Below are positions 39,251 through 41,544 of a DNA stretch of 41,544 nt, piece after piece. A program made the position numbers and the translations under genes. Under the pieces are notes generated by a model. The model made no database searches and was not told the DNA's origin. It was given only the letters and a program-made list of their open reading frames with translations. Every line of letters begins with the position of its first letter. The first letter of the stretch is position 1. Source of the stretch: Embleya sp040605455 (GTDB taxonomy: Bacteria > Actinomycetota > Actinomycetes > Streptomycetales > Streptomycetaceae); contig NZ_JBEXCV010000071.1 in NCBI RefSeq assembly GCF_040605455.1, positions 1 through 41,544 of the forward strand, read 5' to 3'.

Positions 39251-40314
39251 GACGCGTCTCCGGTCGTGCGGCCCAGTACATCCAACGTGCCGGCGAGGCC
39301 GTCCAAATCGGCGTAGCACCCTTGCAGGTGCCGCCTGCCCGCACCGTCGAACGCGGTGCGCGCGTGCAGGACCCGGGTGTTGTCGAACACCACGCAATCG
39401 CCCGGCTCCAGCCTCCGGGTCAGCATCAGCTCGGTCCGGGCCAATATCTCGGCGAAGGCACGGTAGGCCGAGTAGAAGTCGGCGAGTTCGCCGGCTGGGA
39501 GCCGCAGCGTGCCCATCGAGCGGTTGTTGAATCGCACCTCACGGATGCGACCGGCCTCGTCCGCGCCGATGATCGGCCGGTGCGCCCGCAGTCGGGTGTG
39601 CGCGTCCCGGAACTCGAACGGCACCGGCGTGCGAACCAACACCCGGAATGCGTCCGGTTGTTCGGCGCGCAGCAACGCGGCGGCCCGGAAGCCGTCCACG
39701 AAGCCGGAGTCGCCGCCGGCGGCCTCGTTGGCCAGGCAGTGCAGGAGTTGCACGGTCGGCACCGGATCGCGATAGGGGTTGTCGGTGTGCGGAGTGATCG
39801 CCACCGAGGTGAAGGCGAGGTTGTTGGGCCGGTCCTCGACTCGGACGTCGAAGAGCCGGCCGTAGTTCGTCTCGCGGACGAAGCCGAATGTCCCTGCCAC
39901 CGACAGGACTTGCTCCTCGATGCACGGGACGCCGCGCAGCAGCGCGAGTCCGAGCCGTTGCACCGCGGTCAGTGCGGGCGCCGGGTCGCGCGTGTAGCCG
40001 CTCCAGGTGAACTCGAAGCGCGGCGCCTCCAGTTCCGCGGCGTCCCACAACGTCTTGCCGTCCTCGCTCCGCGGATCCGGCTCGCCGGGCGCCTCGAACC
40101 ACGCGCGCGCGTAGACGGATCGGTGCCCGTCCGGCGCCCACACGACCTCCACGTCGGATCCGTGCTCGTGCACCTCGGCGGCGATCAGGTCGAGCGGGAG
40201 GTCGGTGATCTGGAACAGTTTCTGCCCGGTGCGCGGGTCGCGGCACAGCGGGCAGGGGCAGTTGTCCCGCAGCCACACGGCGGGCAGGCCGCCGATGTCC
40301 GGGGCGGTAGCCAT
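39247..40314 (-). CDS. tmpA: Fe(II)/2-oxoglutarate hydroxylase, TmpA/gamma-butyrobetaine-hydroxylase-like
   Basis: 355 aa from an ATG with GAGGAGACGCCC. The N-terminal zinc module (about 1-75) has LRDNCPCPLCRDPRTGQ; the CxCxxC (19, 21, 24) and a later His (GHRSVY) match gamma-butyrobetaine hydroxylase. The jelly-roll core has HTD in ITPHTDNPYR, the distal His in RVLHARTAF and the co-substrate Arg in GRRHLQGCYAD. The N-terminal module separates it from plain TauD and from PhnY. TmpA has this architecture, and pairing with an HD oxygenase favours hydroxylation of 2-(trimethylammonio)ethylphosphonate. Carnitine-pathway activity is the main alternative, but no carnitine genes are near. An operator sits 31 bases upstream. 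Confidence 0.82.
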   Translation of the reverse strand: MATAPDIGGLPAVWLRDNCPCPLCRDPRTGQKLFQITDLPLDLIAAEVHEHGSDVEVVWAPDGHRSVYARAWFEAPGEPDPRSEDGKTLWDAAELEAPRFEFTWSGYTRDPAPALTAVQRLGLALLRGVPCIEEQVLSVAGTFGFVRETNYGRLFDVRVEDRPNNLAFTSVAITPHTDNPYRDPVPTVQLLHCLANEAAGGDSGFVDGFRAAALLRAEQPDAFRVLVRTPVPFEFRDAHTRLRAHRPIIGADEAGRIREVRFNNRSMGTLRLPAGELADFYSAYRAFAEILARTELMLTRRLEPGDCVVFDNTRVLHARTAFDGAGRRHLQGCYADLDGLAGTLDVLGRTTGDAS

Positions 40315-40344
40315 GGGCGTCTCCTCGGTCTCAGAGAGTGCGCA

Positions 40345-40362
40345 AAGTTGTCTGTACAACTT
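40345..40362. promoter_or_regulatory. HutC/PhnF-type operator, oxygenase promoter
   Basis: AAGTTGT-CTGT-ACAACTT is a perfect 7-bp inverted repeat with a 4-base spacer, 31 bp upstream of the tmpA-like start. It is nearly identical, in sequence and distance to the start, to the site at the importer promoter (37664-37681). Confidence 0.82.
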
Positions 40363-40520
40363 GCCCTCAGGGTTACCGTCGCAGGGCTGCGTGAGCACGT
40401 GGCCACGAGCGCGTGACGCCGACATGAACACCACGTCCGGCGCGCGGCGAATGGCCCGCCGGGAGCGGAACGGGCGGGCGGGCGGCAAGCGCCACACACG
40501 GGATGACCGACGCACATCTC

Positions 40521-40724
40521 TCACGGGACGACGTCGTAGGCGTACTTGGAGGTGAAGTCGAGGGTCAGTCGGGGCCTGCCGCCCGGTGCGCCCGGTCCCA
40601 GCGGAGTCACGATCGGGTCGTCGATCCGATGGCCCAGCAGGTCGCTCGACGCCGTCATGGGCGGAAGATGGGACCGGCCGTTGCGCCGCATCCAGCCTTC
40701 CCAGATCCGGTCCACATTGCTCAT
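40521..40724 (-). pseudogene. tyrosinase-like C-terminal remnant
   Basis: 67 codons reading SNVDRIWEGWMRRNGRSHLP and ending LDFTSKYAYDVVP. This is the segment after the second copper site of the tyrosinase family (usual HHxNVDRLWxxW). The copper-binding His pair and everything upstream are missing; the residues before SNVDR do not match. There is no ribosome site for the ATG at 40724. A remnant between the tmpA promoter and a carboxylesterase gene. Confidence 0.6.
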
Positions 40725-40768
40725 GGACGCGCAAGGTCTTTCGCCGTGCTCTCCGGTACATCGCGCAC

Positions 40769-41544
40769 TCACGGGTACAGCGGGCCGAAGTCGACCTTTG
40801 ACCAGGGTGCGTGGACGGCCGGCCGGGGCCGGTCCCGGGTGTCCCAGACCCTGGTGTGCCGTGCCGTGTCGTCCAGGTGCGGCCAGCCGGGGTCGCCGGT
40901 GGCGGCGAACGCGGCCCAGGTCCGCACCATGCGCTGCGAGAGTCGGCGATCCGCGTCGTCGGCTGGGCCACCGATGAGGAATCGCACCTCGTCGAGATCG
41001 AGGTTGCCGAAGGCGAAGGGGACGTCCGCGCAGTGCCAGGCTCGGGGCACCGCGCCCGGGGCATTCGGACGACGGGCGAAGCGGGACAGGAAGGCTCGAC
41101 CACCCGCGCGGGCATGCCGTTCGGCCAGACGCCGGCTGTACTCGCCGAACATCACCTCGCCGAGGATCGTGAGGTAGACGTCCAGGACCGGCGCCTGCGG
41201 CATCGCCGCGCGGTACGCACTCACCAAAGCCTCGGAAAGGCCGAAGTCCGCTGTGAAGACCGCTAGTTGACGATCGGTGGTGACCTTCGCGCTGCTGCCC
41301 ACGGCGTCGAACAGCCAATACTCCTCCGCGGTGTGGCAGACCAGCAGGTCCAGTCCGCGCGCCCGACCCTCGGCCAGGCCGGCGAGGGGGTCGGTGGGCA
41401 GCACGTCGCCGTCGACGACCGGCGCGTGGATGGCCGGGTCGTAGTGACGGCGGCCGGAGTCGGGGTCGCGCCGGTAGTCGTCGACGACCCGGTCGCAGGC
41501 GGCCACCAACGTCCGGGGCGTCGCCGCCCGCAGCGCCTCGGCGG
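40769..41544 (-). CDS. type-B carboxylesterase, 3' part
   Basis: The window holds the last 257 or so codons; the start lies right of the window, so the N-terminal HGG oxyanion loop and the GESAG nucleophile are not seen. Typical family elements are PTDPLAGLAEGRARGLDLLV then CHTAEEYWLF, and WHCADVPFAFGNLDLDEVRF, where the His would be the triad member. RMVRTWAAFAATGDPGWPHL precedes the C-terminal PWSKVDFGPLYP. It acts on carboxylic esters; substrate unknown. Same strand as the tyrosinase remnant, 44 bases apart. No link to the phosphonate genes is evident. Confidence 0.85.
   Translation of the reverse strand, partial: AEALRAATPRTLVAACDRVVDDYRRDPDSGRRHYDPAIHAPVVDGDVLPTDPLAGLAEGRARGLDLLVCHTAEEYWLFDAVGSSAKVTTDRQLAVFTADFGLSEALVSAYRAAMPQAPVLDVYLTILGEVMFGEYSRRLAERHARAGGRAFLSRFARRPNAPGAVPRAWHCADVPFAFGNLDLDEVRFLIGGPADDADRRLSQRMVRTWAAFAATGDPGWPHLDDTARHTRVWDTRDRPRPAVHAPWSKVDFGPLYP

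Overview
The window is very GC-rich. Start codons are often GTG, Shine-Dalgarno sites are strong, and many genes are coupled by 4-base stop/start overlaps. Gene families point to a filamentous actinomycete, probably Streptomycetaceae (Streptomyces, Embleya or Yinghuangia type). That assignment rests on style and homologue recognition only. I saw no tRNA, rRNA, CRISPR array or intact mobile element. Several truncated genes (resolvase, universal stress protein, serine hydrolase, tyrosinase-like protein) suggest an accessory chromosomal-arm region.

Region 1 (about 1-12.0 kb) is a DevR/DosR-type dormancy (hypoxia/redox) locus. It holds the GAF sensor kinase DevS, the response regulator DevR, two CBS-domain proteins, a short flavodoxin, a GNAT fused to an ADP-forming acyl-CoA ligase, two tandem-domain universal stress proteins, a DoxX membrane protein and a usp remnant. 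Four intergenic gaps carry a 14-bp palindrome, GGGNCGNNCGNCCC. Each has a second, weaker copy 22 bp away (33 bp in one case). This looks like a set of DevR boxes on one helical face and would make the locus a self-contained regulon.

Region 2 (12.0-22 kb) is mixed. It has a DUF6891-like protein, a small lipoprotein, a Cys-rich 123-aa protein, a Tat-exported class A beta-lactamase, and a three-gene operon (TIG-domain membrane protein, 33-aa micro-ORF, 209-aa protein) in which the micro-ORF arose by a 98-bp tandem duplication. An ArsR-type regulator, an RsbW-like ATP-binding protein and a convergent SpoIIE-type phosphatase follow.

Region 3 (22-33 kb) is rich in regulators. Three TetR genes sit beside an enzyme gene (alpha/beta hydrolase, SDR, HSL-type esterase), and each has visible doubled operators. 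Also present are an MMPL exporter, an orphan NarL-type histidine kinase and a fourth TetR gene.

Region 4 (33.5-40.4 kb) is a probable organophosphonate catabolic system. A four-gene ABC importer, a HutC/PhnF-type GntR regulator, an HD-type di-iron oxygenase (TmpB/PhnZ-like) and a gamma-butyrobetaine-hydroxylase-like Fe/2OG oxygenase (TmpA-like) are controlled by matching 18-bp operators. The oxygenase pair suggests uptake and oxidation of 2-(trimethylammonio)ethylphosphonate to glycine betaine and phosphate. The right edge has a tyrosinase-like C-terminal remnant and the 3' part of a type-B carboxylesterase.
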